From: Emmonsiellopsis sp. PD_33
Taxonomy: Eukaryota; Ascomycota; Eurotiomycetes; Onygenales; Ajellomycetaceae
Reading direction: 5' to 3'
Length of the DNA stretch: 64,000 bases
NCBI GenBank assembly: GCA_032988165.1
Contig: JANTQF010000049.1
Coordinates: 62,001 to 126,000, forward strand
This document shows positions 25,438-37,090 of this stretch, in pieces. The notes below the pieces were generated by a model. It did no database searches and was not told the DNA's origin. It was given only the letters and a program-made list of their open reading frames with translations. The first letter of the stretch is position 1. Each line of letters begins with the position of its first letter. The position numbers and the translations under genes are program-made.

Positions 25438-25491
25438 TTTGATTGATACACTTCTATATCTTATTAGAAATATGGAAGTATATCAATCAAA
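25438..25491. repeat. 54-bp inverted repeat (hairpin)
   Basis: Arms of 22 bases starting tttgattgata and ending tatcaatcaaa pair with only two mismatches, both transitions, around a 10-base loop. It could be a small foldback element or the core of an inverted-repeat terminus. Confidence 0.7.
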
Positions 25492-25767
25492 AGAACCTCA
25501 CCTCTAAACTCACCCTGAGCTGACTCTATTTCTAGGCACAAGCTACAGCATATTAAGTTGGGAAACTATGTAGAGGCCAATCATCTGAGAGAGAGTCAAA
25601 ATTAATGATGATAGTAGTTATTGTTGGTCATCCACTACTACCATTATATGCTATTACTATCATTATTGGCAGTTATTATTATTATTTGTTATTACTATCA
25701 TTATTAGTAGTCTTATGGGCACAGATGCATGCTACACATTGCTTTGGAAAATATCAGAAAGTCTGAA

Positions 25768-26040
25768 CAGCATGCCATGAAGTAAGGGCAAGAAAAAGGG
25801 CTGCTCAGATAGTATGTTATGAAGTAAGAGTAAGAAAAAGATAGTATGTCATAAAGTAAGGGTGAGAAAAAGAGCTGCTCAGACAGCATGCTATGAAGTG
25901 AGAATAAGAAAAAGATAGTATGCCATGAAGTGAGGACAAGAAAAAGAGCTGCCTGAATAGCATGCCATGAAGTGAGAGTAAGAAAAAGAGCCACCCAGAT
26001 AGTATGCCATAAAGTAAGGATGAGAAAAAGAGTCATTAAA
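25768..26040. repeat. Alternating 42/32-bp tandem repeat, seven copies
   Basis: Units begin (c/t)ag(c/t)atg(c/t)(c/t)at(a/g)aagt(a/g)ag and end in agaaaaag. Full units are 42 bases (with a gctgctcaga-like tail) and short ones 32. Variation is by transition. The open minus-strand frame across it (25,713-26,036) is an artefact of the repeat. Confidence 0.8.
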
Positions 26041-26087
26041 AAGAAATAGAAAGAGTTACAGAAAGAAATAGAGCCTACTTTTCAATA

Positions 26088-27630
26088 ATAATAGCTATTA
26101 TTATTAGTCATTCACTACTATCATTATATGCTATTACTGTCATTATTAGTAGTTATTACCATTATTTGCCATTACTATTATTATTAGTTATCTCACAGGC
26201 ACAGGTGTGTGCCTTACATTGCATTGAATTATCTTTATTATCTACTACTATCATTATGTGTCATTGCTGTTATCATTGATTATCTTACAGGCACAGGTGT
26301 GTGTCACATGTTGTATTGAATTATCTTTATTATCCACTACTACTATTACATGCTATTACTATTATTATTAGTAGTTATTACTATTATTTATCATTACTGT
26401 TATTATTAGTCATCTCACAGGCACAGGTGCATACTACATGTTACTTTGAATTATCTTTATTATTATCTATTAGGGTAAGGTGTAAAATCCCAAATGGTGA
26501 GATATCTAATCATTACTCAAAAGGCTGATAACCTCAATTTTATGCCTGCTATAATTTAGTATAGAGGTAACTTTAACATTAGAATCTTCTTTCTTGATAG
26601 ACAAGTTGCTGACTCCTCAGCTCTTTTTGTATTTTGAAGTTTAAATTATAGATGAAGTAGTATCACTTCTTTCATATTTAACTGTCTGTGCATGCTCCTG
26701 CTTAACTGTTGCCTCACACTAGTTGTAGGTTATATACTAGGGTTTTTTTGAACAACCTAGCACCTGTGGCTAACAGTAAACTTTTCACCCAGGAATATTT
26801 ATCATTACTGTCATTGTTAGCTGTTGGCCATCACCATTATGTGCTATTACTATTATAATTTATAGTTAGTTGTTGTTATCATTATTTGCTGTTGCTGTCA
26901 TCATTAATTATTAGTTATTATCATCTTTATTTGTCCTTGCTGCCATACACTAAATAAAGATATAGAAGCCAAGCTAATATAATTCTATAATCTCATAAAT
27001 GAACCAACAATTCAACATCAACACTAATGATGTGGAGAGACAGCAGTCTAAAATTCAAAAGAGGAAATGAATTAGTAGTAAATAAGGATGAAATAGAATT
27101 CATATAGGAAGTAAGTAGCATACAGACATATAGAGAACATCAGGACTAATAAAGATGACTAAAGAGACTGTTAAAATAATAGTTGACCTTATACAATCAG
27201 TAATTACAGGCCTCAAACTTAGAGATCAATTAAGTAAATATAGTAGATAAAACAGAGACAGGCTGTATCAGTATAACTAATAGAGCTGCCTCATGCATCT
27301 ACCTGAATAGGATCCCAAATAACCACTGAAGATAGCAAGAAAATAGAAGGACTGAAGGCCAGGCAGGGCCTAGAAGACAGTAAAAGATGCTCATTAGAAT
27401 GAGAGATAAATATAGTGATAGTACAGAAGCAAGATATATATAGTGAAGAGATAGAAGATATAGGATGATGAGGATAGAATGAAAAGAAGAGATTAAAGTA
27501 GAGAGATTAAATTAAGTGACTCACTATATGATTAAAAGATGATGAGTAAAACTATGCTAAAATATTCAGATTTTCCTCACTACTAATAGCATTCTATGAC
27601 TTAACTTACTTCATATATATTTAGCAGTCA
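26088..27630. repeat. Diverged tandem repeats of cattatt/ctattac type and unassigned sequence
   Basis: Between 26,088 and 26,470 a unit containing ctactactatcattat...ggcacaggtg...ttgaattatctttatta recurs three times with unequal lengths. Further cattatt-rich repeats lie at 26,800-26,930. From 26,940 to 27,600 the sequence is more complex and Lys/Glu coding-like on the plus strand, but no family is recognisable. Confidence 0.55.
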
Positions 27631-28080
27631 GCTATCATTACTATTATTTGCTGTTACTGCTATAGTTAATAGTTGTCATCATTATTTGTTATTACTATCA
27701 TTATTAGCTGTTGGCTGTTAGCCACCACCATTATAGACTGTTACTATTATAGTTGGTAGTTAGCTGTTGTCACCATTATTTACTGTTACTATTATTATTA
27801 GCTGTTAGCTGTTAGCTACTACCATTATGTGCTATTACTATTATAATTGACAGTCAGCTATTATCACTATTATTTGTCATTGCTGTCATTATTGGCTGTT
27901 GGCTATTAGCTACTACCATTATGTACTATTACTATTATAATTAGTAGTTAGCCATTATCATCATTATTTGCTGTTGCTATTATTATTAGCTGTTAGCTAT
28001 TAGCCACTGCCATTATGTGCTATTACTATTATAGTTGATAGTCAGCTATTATCACTATTATTTACTGTTACTGCTATTAT
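27630..28080. repeat. 94-bp tandem repeat, about four and a half copies
   Basis: The landmark g(c/t)(c/t)act(a/g)ccattat recurs at 27,721, 27,815, 27,909 and 28,003, exactly 94 bases apart. The unit itself is built of shorter cattatt/ctattac phrases. Confidence 0.85.
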
Positions 28081-28509
28081 TTTCAATTAATCTTCATTAT
28101 TACTATCATTACTACCATTATTCACCATTACTCAAGTATAATATTCAATGCTTGAATTATCTCTTCCTTGGAGCTGAGAGGTGTATCAGCATTAGGGGAT
28201 GCTAAATACTTAAGAAGTGGTGCAACATTGAGGACACCCACTAAGAGAACTCAGACTTAATAGGTTCAAACATTCAGAACAGATTTATCTTTATCATTCT
28301 AACAGTATATAATTAAGAATGTTATTTTCTCATCTACATTGCTGAAAACTATTCTGCAGATCAATATAACTTTATAGTTTATAATAATATAATTTTTTAT
28401 ATCATTAAAATTTTCCTCTAATATCATCTCATGCATTTATTTTAGCTTTCTGCTCTTTTAATGGTTCTTATTTACTATCTAGAATCCTGCTTGAATCAGA
28501 TGCCTTCAG

Positions 28510-28960
28510 TGCTGATGTTAGTGCTACTTGACTCTGACACATCAGCATTATTGTTGCTATTAGAGTTATATTGTAGGTTCTAGTAGTTACTAATAATAAA
28601 GTTATAGCCACTAATATTCCCTCTATATTCAGAAATGCTCTCTATGTGGCTGTTATGATCTAGAAGGTAGAAGGTTCTCATTAAGTAAAGTAGGTTATTA
28701 CTTCTGTGCTGTTTAACTCTGACACATCAGTATTATCATCACTATCAGAGTCATATTGTAGGTCCTGGCAGTTGCCAATGATGAAGTTATAGCTACTAAT
28801 ATTTCCTTCATATTTGGAAATACTCTCCATGCAGGTGCTATAACATGAAGCCTGAGAAAGTAGGTTCCTTATATTACTCCTCAATCTTCTAAATCTTAAT
28901 AGCACCATAAAAGCCATCACATCCTGTATATTAACATCATTGTTAGCTGTCACTTCCATT
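28510..28960 (-). repeat. Imperfect tandem duplication of about 187 bp with coding-like character
   Basis: The phrase gactctgacacatcag recurs about 187 bases later (aactctgacacatcag near 28,710), followed each time by similar sequence. The second copy lies in an open minus-strand frame (28,959-28,681) rich in Asn, Asp and Ser. No family recognised. Confidence 0.5.
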
Positions 28961-29119
28961 ATTAGCTGTCACCTCAATCATTTACTATTAGGGCCACTCT
29001 GTTTACTCTGTTAATTAATTAGGTGAATCTAAAGAGTAGTATTTCTATGACTTACTTATTAAATCATCATCCTCTCATGCCTGCCTTTCTCAGCCTCTTT
29101 TCCCATATATCCACCTGCT

Positions 29120-32100
29120 TTCTTGCCAAACTCATAAAGTTAGAATAGTAGATAGTATTATATTAGTCCCAATTAATATAATGATTGATGAAGTATACCA
29201 GCTATTAATCCTACTTCAATAAGAAAAACTTTGAAATCACATGAGCACTTCAAACCACATATTCTAAAGAGTAGAACCATCAGTTGGTTAGATACTATCT
29301 TCAATTTATCTGACTCAGAGCAGACTCCTCAATCTCAAGTATACTAGTAATCTCATATGGAAGTTCAGTTGATCCTCCATGAAGCTAGAAAATATTGATG
29401 AAGGCACCCATATATATAACACTTTACAAAGAATTTCTATTATAAACCTTCTATGTATGATCTTTAACTATAAGAATAACCTCAAGGCATCTAACTCTCT
29501 ATTCATTTATGAGAGACTATTAATCTGCCTTCTTCTTCTGAACTCAGACATGATTCTTACATCAGCTCTCCTCTTCCTCTCACTTAGGACTACATCTAAT
29601 CAGCTCCTATTTCAGTCTATCTTCTTTTACTGGCTCATATCCATCAATTTACTAATAGAATATTAACTTATAAAGCTACACAACATACTCATCCACCTAT
29701 GAAGGATCTGACTCTAAATGATCAACCATAGTTTCAGAGCTCTTCATATCATTATATTTCTTTCATATCTCCCACATAAATATCATAAATGCCTTCTGAA
29801 GACCATTCAACTGCAGTTATCAATATAGACTTCTAAAGTGTATCTTATCTTGTGGAAGGCTCCCCCTCTTTACTTCCTTATACTTATAGATCACTAGATT
29901 AAGAGCCATGCTGGGCTTGCTGACCTTGACATCAATGAGAGCATTAAGTTTGCTTGAAGAACTAACTATTTACATGTAGGCCTTAATGCTATACTGAAGG
30001 ATCTGACAGTTAACTTAGTATATAATATGTCTAATAATTTAGACCTTAAACTCATTGTGCTCATTATACTTATTTGTTCAACTGAATGGCTTCTTCACTA
30101 AATATTTATAAGTACTCTTCAAGCTACTTGTGTCCACACTATTAGTAGTCCCCATCAATTGAATAAAATCAACATAGTGTTGAATAACATGGAACTTCAG
30201 GAAGTTAAAGTGATCATTCTTTCAGTATTTACTGAAGACATACTTTAACTTATTGATTTAATATAGTATAGTTTTCATGTACTTCAGAGTTTCATCATCA
30301 TGAGATTGATAGTCAGTAAGCATCCAGAAGTTTATAATTACCCATGAGAAAAGAATTATAGCATCTACCTCTAAACCTTTAATTAAGAATGTAATAGCAG
30401 GAATCAGCTGTTATACTAAAGCCTCCTGTTCAATCCTGATCCATTATTTAACCTCACTGAAGTTCTTTTAAAATATCTTTAGCTCAGTAAATCTGGGAAT
30501 CAGCTTTAATTACTCATTTAGTTGCTTTATATCATCTAAATCCTCTATTAACACAGTCATTGTAGAATCAGTCTGTCTTCTCTTATGAATAGTATCCTTC
30601 AGGTGCCATCTATACCAGGTCAGCAGATGGTCAAGTAACTCTTTAAGTAACTAATATAAGGAATCAAGCATTATTGCTACATGAATATTGGTGAATTTAT
30701 AGCCCCAGGCAAAGTTAGGTACAGGGTGAATACTCATATCAGTGTTGATTTCATCTCTTTTCAGTTGTTAAATGATATCTTTTATATATTCATGTGTTTA
30801 TAATGGCTATCTGGTTTGTAGATTCTCATGTTCTTTGAGGGGAACCTAGCATATCATACAGTATGAGCCACTCTTAACTCTCATAAGAATGATCTATTCT
30901 TCATAGTCAGCCATTAATTCAGTAATGATGGGAAAACACTTCCAGTAGCATCTATCAGCATAAAGAATGATAGTATCATTAACTGAAAGTTTTTCAATGA
31001 CTTGTGAAGCTATCAGCTTTATTTTCAATACATTACTTAAGACTTTTTAGGATGACTCATATTCAAAAATTCATTTCATAACTATATAATAGATAGTTGC
31101 TTTTATACCTTAATCCTCCTTCATTTTGATAATGAGTAGAAACCCAATTAGAATCAAACTAGAGATATCTTATTTTTATTGCATATAACTATTCAGATTC
31201 CTAATTGTTATATAAATTAGCCAGGTAGATAAATCACCATGATGTTGGATTAGAACTATCTTATCAACAGTAATAAGTAATAGTATAACTATAGTCTCAT
31301 CCTCAAGTTTCTCCTGGGTGTTTCACCACCAATCTGCAGTGTGTATCTCAGTGTATACTCAATAATTCTTTTAGTTGAATACTCATATGGGTATATAGGT
31401 AAGATGTTCCTTGAAAGCTTCATATTCAAGTAGAAAGAAGATAATAGATAGAACATTCTAATAGTAGAATTAGTATTTATCAGTAGAACTATCATTGATT
31501 ATACTATCTATCATCACAGTCTCTACTCTCTAATTTCCTATTAGTATTTCCTACTTAATAGTATCAAGCTTGTATTGCCATTCATCCACACTACTAAAGC
31601 TCAACTGGTTACTTTAAGTTTTCAATGCAGGGATTTTGAATCAGGCAGTTACATCTCCCTTTATCATCTAGTTGTTATTGAAGTACATTGTCAAGCTAAA
31701 GTCTTATTCATTTTTAAAGGGATAGAAGATGTTATCTCATATCTATCTATTTAGAAGTAAAAATGAATCTGATGTCATTACTAGTAATACCTCAGCTAAG
31801 CATTCTGACTCTTACTTGTAGGTGACTATCTATACTGTAGTTACACTGAGATGACCCTTCTGTACTAAGAATAGTAGTATGATAACTGTAAATCCAGATG
31901 ATCATAACCCTGCCTGCACATTTAAGAGCTCTACTAGGGACTCAGAATCCATCAACATGATTATATTATTATCTCCATCAATTCACAGTACATCATCAGA
32001 AGGATTAGAGTCAACTGGCAATTAACATTAGTCACTACCTGGTATTAAATAATAGTTTAAACTTACCTTACATATAGACAGCCTTATCATCTTCCTGTGT

Positions 32101-32150
32101 CCCTCCTCTCTGAATGTTATTTATAATAGATTCCAAGTTGATCTGGATGT
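29120..32150 (-). pseudogene. Plavaka/CACTA-type DNA transposase (decayed)
   Basis: Translating the minus strand through stops gives the pattern of fungal Plavaka-family (CACTA-like) transposases. The block IVLIQHHGDLSTWLIYITIRNL lies near 31,190-31,250. A FPIITELMADYEE block is followed by the Cys-containing SGSYCMICxVPLKEHENL near 30,830-30,960. NFAWGYKFTNIHVAIMLDSLY lies near 30,660-30,720, FTELK-F---FSEVK near 30,440-30,510, and FLKFHVIQHYVDFIxLMGTTNSVDTSS then YKYLVKKPFSxTNK near 30,080-30,205. Near the end, a YVVxSAHVISK-type block with a closing W/YNTIYY lies near 29,150-29,250. Such enzymes excise and reinsert DNA elements with a DDE catalytic core. I could not place terminal inverted repeats. 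Confidence 0.75.
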
Positions 32151-32396
32151 GTTTTCTACAGCAATAAGACTTATATTGATCAAGTCCACTTAGATTTGAT
32201 GCTATAAACCTATAATCATCATGAGAGTATAGGTGTCCATCAGCAGTTCATTTTTTGTGTGTTATATTTGTGATCCAAAGTAATCTCTATGTGTATAGAA
32301 AAATTAACATAAAATGGCTGATGAAACTCCAAATCATAACATTCAGTAAGTGATAACTAATAATCTCTACTAGTATAAATATTACAAATTATGTGG

Positions 32397-32690
32397 TGTC
32401 AACTAACCACCAAATTTGCAACTATAAATGTTAAACCACCAAATTTGTAAGTCATATAGTGCCAATCAACCACTAAATTTGCAATTATAAACATTGGACA
32501 GTCAAATTTGTGAGTCACATGGTGCCAACCAACTGCTAAATTTACAACTATAAATATTAGACTGTCAATTTTGCAAGTCATGTAGTACCAACTAACTGTA
32601 AACATTGGACTGCTAAATTTGCAAGTCATCAACTAACTGTGAAGGTTCTTGGACTGCCAACATTGTAAATCATGTTGGGCTGTGAATGTT
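32397..32690 (-). repeat. 63-bp tandem repeat, four copies
   Basis: The landmark (c/t)caa(c/t)(c/t)aac starts at 32,399, 32,462, 32,525 and 32,588, exactly 63 bases apart. Because 63 is divisible by three, one minus-strand frame stays open (32,632-32,399) and shows a 21-residue repeat, but nothing marks it as a gene. Confidence 0.85.
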
Positions 32691-33746
32691 GGCTAGAGTA
32701 GAGTACTACAGAAGCATATAACTTAGAGTGGAGTATTTAAAGGACAATTCAAAAGTAAGATGACTGTTATTATTACTTTATAGCTACTAAATATAAAATT
32801 TAACTTAAATTAGTTCTCAACCCTGTCCATTAACATCATACTAGAGTTATTATATCCTCTCTTTGCTGCTTCTCCCATGCCAATTGATTAACTAACTTAT
32901 ATGATGTTTGTATAGTAATTTCATTAAACTTCAGCTACAAGTTCTGATGATAAAGAATCCCCACTTCAACCTTCATGTCTTTACATACTATCTAGTGGTA
33001 GTAGGTCTTGTCATTTTTCTAGCTTATTCAAGTAATTTAGTCTGTAGCCTATTCTTCATTGGTCTGCAGCCATTTGGGGGTCAATAGAACCAGATGGTGA
33101 GCTCTGACAAGTGTGAATCTCTAGGCAAGAATTTTTAGAGTAATAATGATGATAAGTAGGGTTTTTCCATCACAGTGGTTATATGGTTCCTAATTGAAGT
33201 TGAATGCATTGATTAGATCTTATCTATTTGAGGCTATTATACATCTATATAATACTGCAATAGGATAACTGAGTCCCTCAAGGTGCTAGAATCCAGTTAG
33301 CTCACACTGTTGTACTATGTAAATTTATAAGAGATAAGTAAATATACCTCTTTTAAAATGATAATAACAGCAGGTTTAGAGACAATTATCATTAATTTCT
33401 CAGCACAGTCAGTATAGTCTTGAGACATTGCCAGATCAGCCAGCAGCTTTTTAATGAACTTCACCTTTACCCCCTTGACAAAGTCTGTAATAAAGGGAGA
33501 GTAGGGTGTTAGAGATAAAGAAGTGTTCTTTTTTAATCAAAATTTTCATATACTTTTATCATTCTTATCTTTCTCCACATTGAATTTCTCATTAGTGAAA
33601 TGAAACTTAGGCCAACTATCATCAAAATTATCCTCATTCTTCTCATCTGAGTAACTCTTCTCATCCTCCTTATCTGAGTTATTCAAGTCATCTGAGTCCC
33701 CATTCTTGTTGATATCCACATCCTTAGGATCATTATTATTTTGATG

Positions 33747-33836
33747 TTCAATGTTATTTTGGAATTTAACATTATTTTAGGATTCAATATTGTTTTGGGA
33801 TTCAACATTATTTTGGGATTTAATGTTGTTTTGGAA
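33747..33836 (-). repeat. 18-bp tandem repeat, five copies, in the SNF2-like remnant
   Basis: Units follow tt(c/t)aa(c/t)(a/g)tt(a/g)ttttggga-like sequence with exact 18-base spacing. On the minus strand they encode six-residue repeats of SQNNIE type in the frame of the helicase remnant, between its two lobes. Confidence 0.85.
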
Positions 33837-35571
33837 TCAGATAATATCCATAGCTTTAGGGAAAATTACTAGCATATAAGCATGGTGAGAATTTTTAAAG
33901 AATGTAGATATATATAGGATTGGTTCTGAATCCTTTCTATCTCTTTGCAACTACAAGTTATAGACATTCATAAAGGCTGCTTTAGTAGCTGCAATGGCTT
34001 CAGCCTCTATCCCCTTTATAGCTTCTTTTTGAGCATTAATTAATTTAATCATGATATCACAGTCCTCATGTAGAGGGAGATTAATGATATTCTTGCTAAA
34101 CTATTTGTAATTGGTGTCTTACTAGATCATGATGTGTTTGAGAATCTATGCAAATAGAAGGGCAAATTCTCTTAGTTGGGCCTTAGATGCTTCTATCATA
34201 CTATAAGTCTTCATGTAGTTGCCTAGTACAGTAGAGGTGTTCTGACTGAGCTTTTTGAACTCCTTCTAATAGGTCTGATGCAGTATGTCTGATTCCAACT
34301 AATAATTAGTTTCCAGAAGGCCCATCTAATACTATAAGTCATAAGGGCCTTTCTCAAATAGAGTTCCAGACATTAACCAGACATTAGGATCAGTTGGTAG
34401 CAGTTTGACATCATCATAGAGTTTCTTCTTTATTTCATTCAGAATGAAATGAAAATTGTAGATAGTTATATTATTCTCATTCTTCTCTAGATAAGATTCA
34501 TCACAGACTAGTAGTCTCTAGTTCCATGCAGGCATTAATATTAGGGTTTAATACATATAATCTATCATGTATGGTGTTATCAGCATCATACAGTTGTTGA
34601 GCTTAGCATGGGATGCAAGATCTTTAGAGATAGATAAAAGTAGATATACCTTGACACTTAAACTATACTTCTTAAACCTTTTGACTATAAAACTCTTAGA
34701 AGAGATGAAGGGCTGTATAAACAATCTCAACAGTAACTTAGGATTAATAACATTTATAAACTTATTAACTCATACAGATAGAAGTAATGATGAGATTACA
34801 ATGAGAGAATAATTTCTTCTGATTCTTTATACCTCTAGTAGTGCCTTCTAATTGGTGTGTAGCTCTTGAATCACAGCATAGAGGCACTAGAAGGGCTATT
34901 ATGACTGTGTTGAGCATGGTGTAGTAGGAGCTGTGTCTTTTTGAAGGTATTTATGGGCTGTTTTGGAATTGAACTCTCAGAATTCCCTAACTGAATTATA
35001 ATTTAATGCCAATAAAGACCTAAGAATAATATAGGTAATCTGCTTAGTAGTTTTCCTAAGCCCCATCTTATCATCTAAAATGCTTCCCTTCACTTTGTTG
35101 TCCACCAACAGCATCCAGAATGCAGTAAAGGCCTGGTAGCTGAAGAGTGCTCTCTTCATATATAATATTTCAATTTTAGTTAAGGGATCTTTATAGTCCA
35201 CCACCTTGTCCTTAAATATGAAGAAGTAGGCAAATAGACTCTCATTGTGTTTAGTGAGTTGATGACATCTTATTATGTCTACTACTTGAGAAATTAGATT
35301 AGTATCATTAAGATTATATATATCATCTATCCAAGTACTATTAATATTGGTTTCTAGCTGCTCATCAGGATCTGAAATCACAATAATCTCTAGGGTGGGA
35401 GTTTTTGACATTAGACTGTTCAGAAATGTAGGTACCTTGAGAGATGACTCAACCTGTTAACTAGGTATTAGGAGATCTATTATCATTTAACCATCTTCTG
35501 TCTCACCAGCTGAATTGGCAGGAGATGTGGGTGCCTTGAGAGATGACTCAATTAGTGGATTGTTTTTTGAG

Positions 35572-35697
35572 ATTGGATCATCTTTTAGGATTGAATCATC
35601 TTTTAGGATTGAATTGTCTTTTGGGATTGAATTGTCTTTTGAAATTGAATCATCTATTAGGATTGAATCATCTATTTGAATTGAATCATCTATTTCA
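35572..35697 (-). repeat. 18-bp tandem repeat, seven copies, upstream of the SNF2 core
   Basis: Units follow attgaat(c/t)(a/g)tct(t/a)tt(a/g)gg with exact 18-base spacing. On the minus strand they encode a six-residue PKDDSI-type repeat. Confidence 0.85.
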
Positions 35698-36372
35698 GCA
35701 TTAAATGATATAGTAGAAATAATATTATATCTTAGAGCTTCAGTGTTGCCATCATCATCATCAAAGCTGGCTGGATGTTTGTACTTGTTAGATTTCTCTT
35801 GAATCTCAAATCAAACTACCTACTGCTGTAATAGTATATTTAGTTTGGCTGCTCTATCTATAAAGAAGGCTGCCTTGCATTAGATGATTTATGAGGTTAT
35901 TTGATCAATCCTGACACCAACTGACCATTCTGAATAGTATAGATCTATAAGAAAGACCCATTGGGCCTCTGAGTTGAAATGAATGATACTATTACTCTTC
36001 AGCTCTTCCAGTCAGTTACTATAGTTTTCCTTTATAAGATGGTTAACTGGGTTTAGTTCTCCAGCTGTGTGAGACATCAGATTCACTGGTGTGCACATAA
36101 TGAGCTAATCATCTTCATTCATCAGAGAGTTAATAATATAGAACTCTACATGTTGAATCCAGTTATCAAGCATGTTTAGTGTCAGTTTGGTAGCTCTGAA
36201 ATCTGAAGTACAAGTAAAGGGTAGCAAAGACCTACAGTTATTACTATAGCTGGCTATTATCATTAGTCTCTCTGATTGATATACTAATAGGGTTTGTTAT
36301 GTCAGTGGTGAGAGCTCCTAATACTCAAGACTGGGCTCTTTAGGTTCAACTAATAGATAGATTGGTGTGAAT

Positions 36373-36462
36373 GTTTTAGGATTAAATGGTGTTTTAGAAT
36401 TGAATGGTGTTTTGAGATTGAATGCTATTTTAGGATTAAATGCTATTTTAAGATTGAATGGT
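36373..36462 (-). repeat. 18-bp tandem repeat, five copies, third array
   Basis: Units follow (g/a)ttttaggatt(g/a)aatg(g/c)t with exact 18-base spacing. The unit is alignable with those at 33,747 and 35,572 (shared core ttNaatNNtNttttNgg). Confidence 0.85.
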
Positions 36463-36818
36463 TGCTGGTCCCTACTGTATTTTCAAGTCATTATATAGAC
36501 TTATTTGCTGAAGAGGTTAATAATAGCAATCCAGTAACTACCTATAATGCATCTATTATTATTAAGGGGTTTCTCTGCCTATTTAGTAGGAATATCCATT
36601 ACATCTAATAGACCTTAACTAATACATTTATTGATGGTGTGAATTCTGAATTGCCTCCCATGACTAGTATTCTACTTGACCATATAGTAGTTAGAGGGTA
36701 CTACAAGCCATTAATTGAATTTAGCCTTAAGCTGGTTTAGATTCCATACTGTATAGCTTATAACTTTACTGATCACTTCATTGAATAGGGCAATCATGAT
36801 GACCTAGATGTGAATGTC

Positions 36819-37090
36819 AGAATGAAAACATTATAAATAGAGGATATAGTATGACTTACTGGCTGACTCAGAGCTTCTTTGTCAAAGTTGGCTTTAAAGT
36901 TGACAGGGTGGTAGTGGGAAGTTGACAATAGATTGAGGCTAGATACAAAGATTAGAATGAAAATATTATAAATAGAGGATGTAGTATGACTTACTGGCTG
37001 AGCTTCTTTATTAAAGTTAGCTTCAAATCTCTAATGTTGGTAGTAGGGCAGTGGTGGTAAGTTAGTAATGAGTCAGGCTGTTGTGGTATT
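36819..37090. repeat. 135-bp imperfect tandem duplication
   Basis: The phrase agaatgaaaa(c/t)attataaatag starts at 36,819 and again at 36,954, followed by the same tail ggat(a/g)tagtatgacttactg in each copy. Confidence 0.75.

Larger units (their letters stand above)
33050..36480 (-). pseudogene. SNF2-family helicase-like gene (decayed)
   Basis: The open segment 35,411-34,977 on the minus strand ends with FWMLLVDNKVKGSILDDKMG and LRKTTKQITYII, matching the SNF2 motif I pattern (AYWML...GGILADEMGLGKT). Downstream, motif II appears as LLVCDESY near 34,500-34,520, and motif III as VWLMSGTLFEKGPYDL near 34,345-34,395 (family W-x-x-SGTP). A second-lobe-like stretch KFIKKLLADLAMSQDYTDCAEKLMIIVSKPAV lies near 33,370-33,470. 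SNF2 proteins are ATP-driven DNA translocases. Between the lobes and N-terminally lie three arrays of an 18-bp repeat. Stops are again of RIP type. Whether it was a host gene copy or mobile-element cargo cannot be told. Confidence 0.65.

Noticed and set aside
25713..26036. 107-codon hydrophobic minus-strand frame as a membrane protein
   Set aside because: It is a translation of the 42/32-bp tandem repeat in degraded DNA.
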